Below are positions 1 through 8,425 of a stretch of DNA of 59,681 nt, piece after piece (the stretch's first letter is position 1; each line of letters starts with the position of its first letter). Both the position numbers and the translations under genes were made by a program. Origin of the DNA: an uncultured Pseudobutyrivibrio sp. (GTDB lineage: Bacteria > Bacillota > Clostridia > Lachnospirales > Lachnospiraceae); contig URCQ01000016.1 in the NCBI GenBank assembly GCA_900546435.1, forward strand, positions 1 to 59,681, read 5' to 3'. Under the pieces are notes generated by a model that worked only from the letters and a program-made list of their open reading frames with translations, had not been told where the DNA came from and ran no database searches.

Positions 1-1
1 T

Positions 2-355
2 TTTGTGCTGAATGATGACCGCGCGAATCTCTACAAAAGAATTGATGCGCGCGTCGATCGGATGATGGAGAATGGTCTATTTGAAGAAGTACAGAAGCTA
101 TATGATATGGGATATACAAAAGATATGGTTTCGATGCAAGGACTTGGCTATAAAGAACTGATTGATGTCATTGAACAGAGGTGTTCTTTAGAAGAAGGAA
201 TTTACCGTATCAAGCGGGATACGAGACATTTTGCAAAACGACAGTTGACCTGGTTTCATAGTAAGCCGGAAGTTATATGGATAAATAAACCGGATTATCA
301 ATACAATGATGAGCAGATTTTAAATGCAATGTTAGAAAAGATACAGAATAAATAA
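2..355 (+). CDS. miaA: tRNA dimethylallyltransferase, C-terminal part (5' end outside window)
   Basis: C-terminal ~117 residues of MiaA, which transfers a dimethylallyl group to N6 of A37 in tRNAs that read UNN codons. The frame is open to the left edge, so the ATP-binding N-terminus lies outside the window. Visible family landmarks are the R-x-D-x-R-V-D-x-M stretch, the Q-G-L-G-Y-K-E segment and the R-R-x-A-K-R-Q-x-T-W-F-like motif (here RHFAKRQLTWF). The next gene starts within 20 bp. In many Firmicutes miaA is followed by the same pyridoxal-phosphate enzyme family, which supports the call. Identity is clear; only completeness is unknown. Confidence 0.93.
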   Translation, partial: FVLNDDRANLYKRIDARVDRMMENGLFEEVQKLYDMGYTKDMVSMQGLGYKELIDVIEQRCSLEEGIYRIKRDTRHFAKRQLTWFHSKPEVIWINKPDYQYNDEQILNAMLEKIQNK

Positions 356-373
356 TGGGAGATGATAAGAGAA

Positions 374-1651
374 ATGGAAGAAATGTATAGAAATTTTGGG
401 ATTTCAGAGAATGTTTATAAATATTGTATGGAAGTAGAGCAGTCCTTGAGGGAGCGTTTTGCACAAATGGATGAAGTGGCAGAATACAATCAGATGAAGG
501 TGATTGCAGCGATGCAAAAGCATCATGTAAATGCAGAATGTTTTAATGCTACTACAGGGTATGGATATAACGATCTGGGACGTGATACATTAGAAGAAGT
601 TTACGCAACCTGTTTCAAAGGAGAGGCAGCCTTGGTGCGCCCACAAATTACATGTGGAACGCATGCGCTTGCGCTTGCTTTGATGTCGAATGTTCGTCCG
701 GGAGACGAAATTTTATCGCCGGTCGGCAAACCATACGATACATTAGAAGAGGTGATTGGTATTCGCCCATCAAAAGGATCATTAGCAGAATATGGAGTAA
801 CCTATGCGCAGGTGGATTTGCTGTCGGATGGTTCTTTTGATTTTGAAGGTATCAAAAATGCAATTAATGAGCGTACAAAGCTTGTGACGATTCAACGTTC
901 CAAAGGGTATGCATCAAGACCAACACTTTCTGTAGATCGTATTGGTGAATTGATTGCGTTTGTTAAAGAAATTAAGCCAGATGTTATTTGTATGGTAGAT
1001 AACTGCTATGGTGAATTTGTAGAAAAAAGAGAACCCCTTGAAGTGGGAGCGGATATGATCGTTGGGTCTCTCATAAAAAATCCTGGAGGTGGATTGGCAC
1101 CAATCGGTGGTTATATTGTTGGAAAACAGGAATGTGTAGAAAATGCGGCATATCGTCTTACATCACCGGGGCTTGGGAAAGAAGTAGGTGCGTCACTTGG
1201 TATGATGCAATCATTCTTCCAGGGATTTTTTATGGCACCAACAGTGGTGAACAGTGCCTTAAAGATTGCTGTGTTTGCAGCCAATGTTTTTGAAAAAATC
1301 GGATTTGATGTAATACCAAACAGTACCGAAACGAGACATGATATCATTCAGGCAGTAACGTTTGGCACACCGGAAGGTTTGATTGCTTTTTGCGAAGGTA
1401 TTCAGGCAGCAGCACCAGTAGATAGTTATGTTGTGCCGGAACCATGGGATATGCCGGGATACGATAGTAAAGTCATTATGGCGGCAGGTGCTTTTGTACA
1501 GGGATCCTCAATTGAACTGAGTGCAGATGGCCCGCTTCGCCCGCCATATACTGCCTTTTTCCAAGGCGGTCTTACATGGTATCATGGTAAGCTTGGTATT
1601 ATGATGGCATTGCAAAAACTTTACGATGCGAATCTTGTTAAGGGTATGTAA
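374..1651 (+). CDS. methionine gamma-lyase family protein (aluminium-resistance/YnbB-like PLP enzyme)
   Basis: About 425 residues of a fold-type I pyridoxal-phosphate enzyme of the Met_gamma_lyase/YnbB ('aluminium resistance protein') family. The probable PLP lysine is in GSLIKNPGGG, following a V-D-N-x-Y-G-E-F segment typical of the family; RPQITCGTHA is the substrate/cofactor-loop signature. The family probably cleaves sulfur amino acids, but the physiological substrate is not established. I placed the start at 374 because GGGAG at 357-361 would leave no spacing for the ATG at 362 but gives 12 bp to 374; 362 and 383 are alternatives. It lies directly behind miaA, the usual arrangement in Firmicutes. 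Confidence 0.85.
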   Translation: MEEMYRNFGISENVYKYCMEVEQSLRERFAQMDEVAEYNQMKVIAAMQKHHVNAECFNATTGYGYNDLGRDTLEEVYATCFKGEAALVRPQITCGTHALALALMSNVRPGDEILSPVGKPYDTLEEVIGIRPSKGSLAEYGVTYAQVDLLSDGSFDFEGIKNAINERTKLVTIQRSKGYASRPTLSVDRIGELIAFVKEIKPDVICMVDNCYGEFVEKREPLEVGADMIVGSLIKNPGGGLAPIGGYIVGKQECVENAAYRLTSPGLGKEVGASLGMMQSFFQGFFMAPTVVNSALKIAVFAANVFEKIGFDVIPNSTETRHDIIQAVTFGTPEGLIAFCEGIQAAAPVDSYVVPEPWDMPGYDSKVIMAAGAFVQGSSIELSADGPLRPPYTAFFQGGLTWYHGKLGIMMALQKLYDANLVKGM

Positions 1652-1663
1652 TTATGCTAATAT
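1635..1663 (+). promoter_or_regulatory. candidate sigma-A promoter for the mre-min operon
   Basis: TTGTTA (1635-1640), 17 bp spacer, TAATAT (1658-1663). The -35 box lies inside the end of the preceding gene and the -10 box just past its stop. The 62-bp gap to mreB is the only sizeable gap before the long shape/division gene run. Moderate match to consensus; the TTG is in coding sequence, so it could be coincidental. Confidence 0.4.
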
Positions 1664-1713
1664 AAAGTAATGTAGCCGTAAACGATTTGATAAAGGCAAC
1701 GGAGGAAAAACAA

Positions 1714-2727
1714 ATGAGCAATTCATATGGAATTGATATGGGAACAAATAACCTTAAAATTTATAGCAGTAACAATAGTGAGATTATAAATGTCAAAAAT
1801 ACCATTGCTATTGTAGATAAAGATCAGATGTATGCATATGGAGATGATGCATATTCTATGTATGAAAAAGCACCAGAGACCATTTCAGTATCTTTTCCAA
1901 TTGTCAGTGGTGTGATTGCCGATTTTGATAATATGCAGACAATGCTGTTTGAAGTATTAGAAAAGAAAGCAAAGGCAAGAATCAAAGGTTCAGATATTGT
2001 GGTTGCGGTACCTACTGATATTACAGAAGTGGAAAAGAAGGCATTCTATGATATGTTTGCCCGTTCGAAGACAAAGCCACATAGTGTGTTATTATGCGAA
2101 AAACCACTAGCAGATGCACTTGGTATGGATCTTGATATCACAGAACCGACCGGTATTATGGTGGTTGATTTTGGCGCAGACACAACAGAAATTTCGGTGC
2201 TTTCTTTAGGTGGGTTAGTGCTTACCGAATTACTTCCGTTTGGTGGCAATCACTTGGATGATGCTATCGTTACACATATGAAGCGTAAATTTAATCTTTT
2301 GATAGGACGTAAAACGGCTTGTCAGTTAAAAGAAAATATTGGAAGTGCAGTTCCAGGGAAAGAAGCATCTATGACAGTGGTAGGTCGCGATGTTGTCAGT
2401 GGACTTCCGATCGAAATGGAAGTTTTGGCATCTACCGTATATGATGGTATGAAAAGTGAACTGGAGAGTCTCTGCAATTCAATAAAAATGATTTTAGAGA
2501 GAGTTCCACCGGAACTTGCAAAAGATATTGTATATTCAGGAATTTATTTAACCGGAGGCAGTGCAGCCATTGCAGATTTGGCAGAATTGTTCACAGAAGT
2601 GACAAATATTAAGGTTAATGTAAGTGAGCATGCGAAAGAAACGACAGTACTCGGTCTTTCTAAAGTATTGACAGATACCAAATACAAGAGATTTGGTTAT
2701 GGTATGCGAACAAGAATTTTTAAATAA
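1714..2727 (+). CDS. mreB: MreB-family rod-shape actin homologue
   Basis: Bacterial actin that assembles membrane-associated filaments and orients the elongation synthases (PBP2/RodA). The actin-type ATPase motifs are visible: phosphate-1 (GIDMGTNNLKIY, near residue 5), phosphate-2 (VVDFGADTTEISV, about 150) and the adenosine motif (LTGGSA, about 290). The start at 1714 (ATG) is preceded by GGAGG at 1701-1705 with 8 bp spacing; the frame is open further upstream to 1687 but without a ribosome site. About 337 residues is normal. mreC, mreD and PBP2 follow in order. MreB versus the paralogue Mbl cannot be decided from sequence alone, but linkage to mreCD favours MreB. Confidence 0.92.
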   Translation: MSNSYGIDMGTNNLKIYSSNNSEIINVKNTIAIVDKDQMYAYGDDAYSMYEKAPETISVSFPIVSGVIADFDNMQTMLFEVLEKKAKARIKGSDIVVAVPTDITEVEKKAFYDMFARSKTKPHSVLLCEKPLADALGMDLDITEPTGIMVVDFGADTTEISVLSLGGLVLTELLPFGGNHLDDAIVTHMKRKFNLLIGRKTACQLKENIGSAVPGKEASMTVVGRDVVSGLPIEMEVLASTVYDGMKSELESLCNSIKMILERVPPELAKDIVYSGIYLTGGSAAIADLAELFTEVTNIKVNVSEHAKETTVLGLSKVLTDTKYKRFGYGMRTRIFK

Positions 2728-2740
2728 AAGGTAGGATTTT

Positions 2741-3598
2741 ATGAAGCGCAGAGGAAGATCTTTTTTGCCAAGTAAATATATTTTATTGCTTTTGACGGTG
2801 ATTTGTATCATGTTATTGTTTGCCGGATATGCAACAGGCTATTCTGGAGAACCGGTACGAACTATTTGTAATTATGTGTTTGTGCCGATGCAAAAAGGTC
2901 TGGATTATGTGGGCGAATCGATTTCCATCAGCAATGATGACACAAAGACAAAAGAACAGCTGATTGCGGAGAATGAACAGTTGCAGGAAAAAATTGACGA
3001 ACTTTCTACACAGCTGACCAATACCAGACTGCAACAGTCAGAACTGGATACATTGCGTGAACTTTATGATCTGGATCAGAATTATGCTGATTATAAGACA
3101 ACCGGTGCACATGTGATTGCAAAAGGAACCAGCAATTGGTTTAACACGTTTACCATCGATAAAGGTTCTAAAGATGGCATTAAGGCAGATATGAATGTTA
3201 TAGCTGGCAGTGGTCTTGTTGGTATTGTCACAGATGTCGGAAAAAATTACGCTGTAGTACGTTCGATTATTGATGATAATAGCAATGTCAGTGGAATGAT
3301 GTTGTCGACAAATGACAATTGTATTGTTTCCGGTAATTTGAAATCAATGACCGAATCCAACATGATCCTGTTTTCAAATTTAGAAGATGTGGATCATAAA
3401 GTTAGCACAGGAGAATCTGTGATTACAAGTAATATCAGTGATAAATATCTGCCGGGACTTTTGATTGGTTATGTAACAGAAGTAACCGATGATAATAACA
3501 ATCTGACAAAATCCGGTAAAATCACGCCAGTTGTTGATTTTAAGCATTTACAAGATGTACTTGTTATTACACAGTTAAAGGAAACGGGTAAAAAATAA
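2741..3598 (+). CDS. mreC: rod-shape-determining protein MreC
   Basis: 285 residues: a basic N-terminus (KRRGRS), one membrane segment at about 12-32, a periplasm-side coiled coil at about 70-105 (KEQLIAENEQLQEKIDEL), then the beta-rich MreC domain with V-I-A-K-x-x-x-N-W-F-N-T-F-T-I-D-K-G-S-x-D-G, a diagnostic family stretch. MreC links MreB filaments to PBP2 in the elongasome. It sits 13 bp after mreB and its stop codon overlaps the mreD start by one base (TAATG), so the two are translationally coupled. Confidence 0.95.
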   Translation: MKRRGRSFLPSKYILLLLTVICIMLLFAGYATGYSGEPVRTICNYVFVPMQKGLDYVGESISISNDDTKTKEQLIAENEQLQEKIDELSTQLTNTRLQQSELDTLRELYDLDQNYADYKTTGAHVIAKGTSNWFNTFTIDKGSKDGIKADMNVIAGSGLVGIVTDVGKNYAVVRSIIDDNSNVSGMMLSTNDNCIVSGNLKSMTESNMILFSNLEDVDHKVSTGESVITSNISDKYLPGLLIGYVTEVTDDNNNLTKSGKITPVVDFKHLQDVLVITQLKETGKK

Positions 3599-4134
3599 TG
3601 GAAATCAAGAGTACAGTGAAATATATTCTTGTGATTGTAGGTATTGTAATTGTTGGTTTCCTCTTGCAGACATCTATTTTTCCAAGAATGCGATTAGCAG
3701 GAGTTACACCCAATATCATGGTGATTATCATTACTTCTTTTGGACTTATACGGGGACGTAAACAAGGGATGATGATTGGCTTCTTTAGTGGACTTCTGTT
3801 GGATTTTTTTAGTGGAACAAATTTTGGCTTTTATGCCATTATATACTTATATTTAGGCTTTTTGTGTGGTCTTTTTAAAAAGCTTTTTTTTGGTGATGAT
3901 ATCAAATTGCCACTTGTGCTGATTGGGTTGAGTGATGTGATATATGGTGTGGTGATTTTTGTCTTGTTATTTTTGCTTCGTGGCAAATATGACTTTTTGT
4001 TCTATTTGACGAATGTGATTTTACCGGAAGCAGTCTATACCATTTTGATTGCGATTCCAATTTATTATGTAATTCTAAAGATCAATCAGAGATTTGACAA
4101 AGAAAATAAAAGGAGTGCAAGAAAACTTGTTTGA
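3598..4134 (+). CDS. mreD: rod-shape-determining protein MreD
   Basis: 178 residues, almost entirely hydrophobic with five or six predicted membrane segments, and the family's G-x-x-x-G-x-x-x-G-L-L-L-D-F-x-x-G stretch (IGFFSGLLLDFFSG, about residues 59-72). MreD is the polytopic membrane partner of MreC in the elongasome. The start overlaps the mreC stop by one base; the 3' end overlaps the most likely PBP2 start by 8 bp. Function is assigned from both topology and gene order. Confidence 0.93.
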   Translation: MEIKSTVKYILVIVGIVIVGFLLQTSIFPRMRLAGVTPNIMVIIITSFGLIRGRKQGMMIGFFSGLLLDFFSGTNFGFYAIIYLYLGFLCGLFKKLFFGDDIKLPLVLIGLSDVIYGVVIFVLLFLLRGKYDFLFYLTNVILPEAVYTILIAIPIYYVILKINQRFDKENKRSARKLV

Positions 4135-6979
4135 GCAAATAAAAGATTTTTTTGTTAATCGCATATTTACATCACGTTTGCGTGTGTTGATGTCTGTGAT
4201 GGTATTATTTTCTTCCATTCTGATCATCCGTCTTTTTGTGTTACAGATTGTGCGTGGCGCAGATTATCAGGCAAATTATGATCTGACTGTTGAAAAGGAC
4301 GAAACAATTCCGGCAACACGTGGTAATATTTATGATCGTAATGGGAAATTGCTTGCCTATAATGAATTGGCATATGCAATCACCATTGAAGACAGTGGTA
4401 GTTACAATACAAAAAAAGAACGTAATGAAAAAATGAACGCAGATATTGCAGAAATCATTACACATATTGAGGCAAATGGAGATAATATTGACAATAATTT
4501 CGGTATTATAAGATCATCATCCGGCCAATATGAATTTGTAGCGCCTGCCGGCACAGCATTACAACGTTTTCGTGCAGATGTGTTTGGCTATGCCAGCATT
4601 GATGACCTTACGTATAATGATAAATTAAAACTTGACGAAGCAAGTGCAACGCCGGATCAGATTATGGATTATCTGATGGGCGATACACGCTATGATATCT
4701 CTGATAAATATGATGCAGAAATGCGTTATAAGATATGTATTGTCCGTTATAACATTGGTCAAAACAGTTATCAGAAATACATTGCTACAACAATCGCCAG
4801 CAATGTGAGTGACGAATCTGTTGCCTATATCAAAGAGAATAGCAATGAATTGACCGGCGTGGATATCAAGGAAACATCCATCCGAAAATATGTGGACAGC
4901 GAGTACTTTGCTCATATTATTGGTTATACAGGAACCATATCGACGGATGAATACAATGAAAAGAAAAAAGAAGACGAATCTGTAGAGCTGACCGATGTTG
5001 TGGGAAAATCCGGTATGGAACAGGTGATGAATGATTATCTGTCGGGAACAAAGGGACAACAAAAACTGTATGTTGACAGTGTTGGAAATCTGATTCAGGT
5101 GTCCGATTATAAAGAGCCTGTTTCCGGGGATGATGTTTATTTATCAATCGATAAGGATTTGCAGGAAGCAACGTATCGTTCTCTTGAAAAAGAAATCGCA
5201 AGTATTGTGTATTCTAAGATAGCGAATATAAAAACGTTCCATACAACAGGAGAAGAATCCGACATCATGATTCCTGTGTATGATGTATATTATTCATTTA
5301 TCAATAATAACCTGATTGACACAGCTCATTTTTCTGATGCAGATGCGACGGACACGGAGCGTGCGGTAAAGAGTGCATATGATAGAAAAGAAGCCGATGT
5401 ATTGTCACAGTTGCGCTCGCAATTAGCATCGACAAGCGGCACAGTTTATAAAGATCTTCCTGAGGAATATCAGGATTATGATACGTTTATCGTTACTTAC
5501 CTGAAGAAGAAAGGTGTTTTAGACAGAAATGCCATTGATGCCTCTGATGAAATGCAGACAAAATGGACGAGTGAAGCTTTGAGCGTGAATGAATATTTGC
5601 TCTATGCCATTGAAAATAACTGGATTGATATAACAACCTATGCAAAAGAAACAAAATATGTCGATACGGATGAATTGTATGCCCGTTTGATTGATTATGT
5701 CATAGAACAGTTAAAGACAGACAGCTCTTTTGAAAAACTAGTCTATAAGTATGTATTACAGCAGGATATGATTTCAGGAAATCAACTGTGTGCATTGTTA
5801 TATGAGCAGGGCGTTTTGCCGGCAGACGATGCGACACATGATGCACTTTTGTCTGGTGGTATTTCTGCATATAGTTTTGTATTAGATAAAATCAAGAACT
5901 TAGAAATTACGCCGGGACAGTTGGGACTGGATCCGTGCTCAGGTTCTGCAGTTGTGATTGATCCTAAGACGGGGGAGACACTGGCATGTGTCTCTTATCC
6001 GGGATATGATAACAATAAGCTCGCAAATTCAGTGGATTCTTCCTATTACAGTTATTTGACAACCAGTCAGTCAGAGCCACTTTACAATCATGCAACGCAG
6101 CAAAAAACAGCTCCGGGTTCTACTTACAAAATTGTCAGTGCTACAGCAGGTCTTGTAGAAAATGTAATTACAACATCTACCCAGATATTAGATTTGGGTA
6201 AATTTGAAAAAGTCAGCAATAAACCGGAATGTTGGATTTATCCACGTGGAACACATGGTTCCATTAATGTCGCAGAAGCGCTCCGCCATTCTTGTAACTA
6301 TTTCTTCTATGAAGTTGGCTATGATTTAGCAGGGGGCAACAGTTATAATGATGCGACAGGTATTGAAAAATTGTCAAAATATGCATCTATGTATGGACTG
6401 GATTCCAAAACCGGTGTGGAGATTGAAGAATCAAAACCAACGCCGGCAACGGAATTCCCTGTCATGGCCGCCATTGGTCAGTCAGATAACAACTTTACAA
6501 CGATTTCACTAGCTCGTTATGTGACAGCTGTTGCAAACCGCGGTACCGTATACAATCTGACATTGCTGGATCATGTGGAAGATCCGGCAAGTGGTAATAC
6601 CGTTGCAACATATGAGCCATCTGTGAAAAACCAGATAACAGCACTTTCCGGTGATGAGTGGAATACATTAAATTCCGGCTTGCGTATGGTAGTAGAAGAT
6701 TTATCAGCCTTTCATAATACGCAGGTGCAGGCAGCTGGTAAAACCGGTACTGCCCAGGAATCCCTGTTGCGACCAAACCATGCGTTATTTGTTGGGTATG
6801 CACCATATACAGATCCACAAATTGCTGTTGCAACCCGTATTGCACATGGTTATGGTTCTAGTAATGCATCGGTTGTTGCTGCAGAAATCATGTCGTACTA
6901 TTTTGGTGAAAAGACACTTGAGAATATTGCAGAAAATGGTGCCAATGCACAGACAACGACAAATAGCGTAACCGATTAA
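4127..6979 (+). CDS. mrdA: penicillin-binding protein 2, elongation transpeptidase, with large insertion
   Basis: Class B PBP (about 950 residues) that crosslinks lateral-wall peptidoglycan with RodA. Membrane anchor at about 20-42; PBP dimer domain begins with TRGNIYDRNG; transpeptidase motifs are SxxK at Ser665 (PGSTYK), SxN at Ser722 (SCN) and KTG at Lys872 (GKTGTAQ). The protein is about 250 residues longer than usual: between the helix DLQEATYRSLEKEI (about 345) and the first transpeptidase strand GSAVVIDPKTGE (about 605) lies an extra helical, acidic segment of unknown function. I chose the TTG at 4127 with AGGAGT 10 bp upstream; the TTG at 4094 has no ribosome site. It overlaps the mreD end by 8 bp. 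Confidence 0.93.
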   Translation: MFEQIKDFFVNRIFTSRLRVLMSVMVLFSSILIIRLFVLQIVRGADYQANYDLTVEKDETIPATRGNIYDRNGKLLAYNELAYAITIEDSGSYNTKKERNEKMNADIAEIITHIEANGDNIDNNFGIIRSSSGQYEFVAPAGTALQRFRADVFGYASIDDLTYNDKLKLDEASATPDQIMDYLMGDTRYDISDKYDAEMRYKICIVRYNIGQNSYQKYIATTIASNVSDESVAYIKENSNELTGVDIKETSIRKYVDSEYFAHIIGYTGTISTDEYNEKKKEDESVELTDVVGKSGMEQVMNDYLSGTKGQQKLYVDSVGNLIQVSDYKEPVSGDDVYLSIDKDLQEATYRSLEKEIASIVYSKIANIKTFHTTGEESDIMIPVYDVYYSFINNNLIDTAHFSDADATDTERAVKSAYDRKEADVLSQLRSQLASTSGTVYKDLPEEYQDYDTFIVTYLKKKGVLDRNAIDASDEMQTKWTSEALSVNEYLLYAIENNWIDITTYAKETKYVDTDELYARLIDYVIEQLKTDSSFEKLVYKYVLQQDMISGNQLCALLYEQGVLPADDATHDALLSGGISAYSFVLDKIKNLEITPGQLGLDPCSGSAVVIDPKTGETLACVSYPGYDNNKLANSVDSSYYSYLTTSQSEPLYNHATQQKTAPGSTYKIVSATAGLVENVITTSTQILDLGKFEKVSNKPECWIYPRGTHGSINVAEALRHSCNYFFYEVGYDLAGGNSYNDATGIEKLSKYASMYGLDSKTGVEIEESKPTPATEFPVMAAIGQSDNNFTTISLARYVTAVANRGTVYNLTLLDHVEDPASGNTVATYEPSVKNQITALSGDEWNTLNSGLRMVVEDLSAFHNTQVQAAGKTGTAQESLLRPNHALFVGYAPYTDPQIAVATRIAHGYGSSNASVVAAEIMSYYFGEKTLENIAENGANAQTTTNSVTD

Positions 6980-7005
6980 CAGTATTTCGGTCAGGAGGAG
7001 ATTTT

Positions 7006-7686
7006 ATGGCAGCCAAAGATTCTGTTGTAATAAAAAGTAGCGCCCACGGTTTGACACTGGTATTGAATCGCGATATTGCTTTTGAACAATTGATACGGGA
7101 TATTTGTAAAAAATTTGCAATGTCACGCAGTTTTTTTGGAAATGCAACATTGGTATTGTCTTTAGAAGGACGAACCGTTAGTGCAGAAGAAGCAGCTGTT
7201 ATTGTAGAGGCCATTCAATTAAACTCGGATATTACGATTTCTTTGATTGAAGAAAACAATGAATTAAAGAATATCGAAATGATGGAAAAAATCGACAGAT
7301 TTTACTATGAAAATATTTATGAGAATGCTAAAATTATTATGGGTAGTGTAACAAAGAAAGATGTTGTGCAATCCGATGGAAGCATTGTCATTTTAGGTGA
7401 TGTGAAATCAAAAGCAAGTGTTCAGGCAGCTGGTAATGTTATTGTTATGGGAAGTATAGATGGCAGTGTTTATGCTGGATTTCCAAAGGATAACAAATGC
7501 TATATCACAGCAAATCAAATCAATGCAGCACATCTGCAGATTGGTTCTATATGTGGAGAGGTGAATGTGGCAAACAAATGGTCCTTACGCTCTAGAAAGA
7601 GTGATAGTGAACCGTATGCAGTTGTTGTCTGGGAACATGAGCTTCTGGCAGAACCTCTTCGAAGTGGACTACTAAAACATTTATAG
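7006..7686 (+). CDS. minC: septum site-determining protein MinC
   Basis: 226 residues. MinC inhibits FtsZ assembly away from midcell and is recruited by MinD. The N-terminal domain (about 1-100) carries the KSSAHGLTLVL opening; the C-terminal domain (about 115-220) is the beta-helix with repeats of the type SDGSIVILGDVKSKASVQAAGNVIVMGSI followed by A-x-Q-I-N-A-A-x-L-Q-I. The canonical RSGQ element before the helix reads VQSDG here, so the MinD-contact surface is divergent. A strong ribosome site (AGGAGGA) precedes the ATG. minD follows 16 bp downstream, confirming the assignment. Confidence 0.88.
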   Translation: MAAKDSVVIKSSAHGLTLVLNRDIAFEQLIRDICKKFAMSRSFFGNATLVLSLEGRTVSAEEAAVIVEAIQLNSDITISLIEENNELKNIEMMEKIDRFYYENIYENAKIIMGSVTKKDVVQSDGSIVILGDVKSKASVQAAGNVIVMGSIDGSVYAGFPKDNKCYITANQINAAHLQIGSICGEVNVANKWSLRSRKSDSEPYAVVVWEHELLAEPLRSGLLKHL

Positions 7687-7702
7687 TATAAGGAGTAAAG
7701 GT

Positions 7703-8422
7703 GTGAGCGAAGTCATTATGGTTGCTTCCGGCAAAGGCGGCGTTGGTAAAACAACGTTATGTGCCATGCTTGGAACACAATTCGCACGCATGGATAAGAC
7801 CGTTGTCATGTTGGATACAGACTTCGGACTAAGAAACCTAGACTTATATTTTCATTTGGAAAATAAAATCATTTATAATCTGGTGGATGTTCTTTCTGGT
7901 GTTTGCTCTTATCGGCAGGCATTGTTGCCATTAAACGAAACGCGTACGCTTTATATTATGCCGGGAAGTAAGAATTATGATTTTAAATTACAGGAAGAAG
8001 CATTTTTAGCTTTATTAACAAAGTTAAAACAACAATTTGATATCATTTTGATTGATACACCGGCTGGTATTACACCGGTACACCAGACGATGCTCCCATG
8101 GATGAAGCAGTGTTTACTAGTGACAACATTAACAGAAACATCATTATCGGATGCGTTGACATTCGAACATATATTGGAGCAAAATAATATACGGACGCGT
8201 TTGGTGTTTAATCAGGTGAATCGTTCGCTGGGCAGCAGAAAGCAATTTGCAGATTTGCAGGATTTTGGCAGACAGATTTATCGGGCAGAGAGTGTTTGTA
8301 TTATTCCAAGATTACAAGAAAGAAATCTTTCTATGATGTCATTGCCGGTGAATCATAAACCAGTGACATCACTATGTAAAATGCTGTTACAGCAACCAGA
8401 GATGGAAAATAAAAGAGAGTAG
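7703..8422 (+). CDS. minD: MinD-type ParA-family ATPase lacking the usual C-terminal membrane helix
   Basis: 239 residues. The deviant Walker A (SGKGGVGKTT, about 9-18), the A'-type motif LDTDFGLRNLDL and the Walker B/switch DTPAGI are all present, so it is an ATPase of the MinD branch. MinD normally binds membrane by a C-terminal amphipathic helix (FLKRLFGG-like) and is about 265-270 residues. Here the chain stops shortly after the last core helix with a charged tail (PEMENKRE). No minE lies between it and rodA, which begins 3 bp later. GTG start, with AAGGAG about 8 bp upstream. Paired with minC it should control septum placement, but membrane binding must differ from the standard model. 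Confidence 0.85.
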   Translation: MSEVIMVASGKGGVGKTTLCAMLGTQFARMDKTVVMLDTDFGLRNLDLYFHLENKIIYNLVDVLSGVCSYRQALLPLNETRTLYIMPGSKNYDFKLQEEAFLALLTKLKQQFDIILIDTPAGITPVHQTMLPWMKQCLLVTTLTETSLSDALTFEHILEQNNIRTRLVFNQVNRSLGSRKQFADLQDFGRQIYRAESVCIIPRLQERNLSMMSLPVNHKPVTSLCKMLLQQPEMENKRE

Positions 8423-8425
8423 ATT

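Noticed and set aside
4625..5062. Open frame of 145 codons on the minus strand inside mrdA
   Set aside because: Lies wholly antisense to a clear PBP2 gene, has low-complexity Ile/Phe/Cys composition and no ribosome site.
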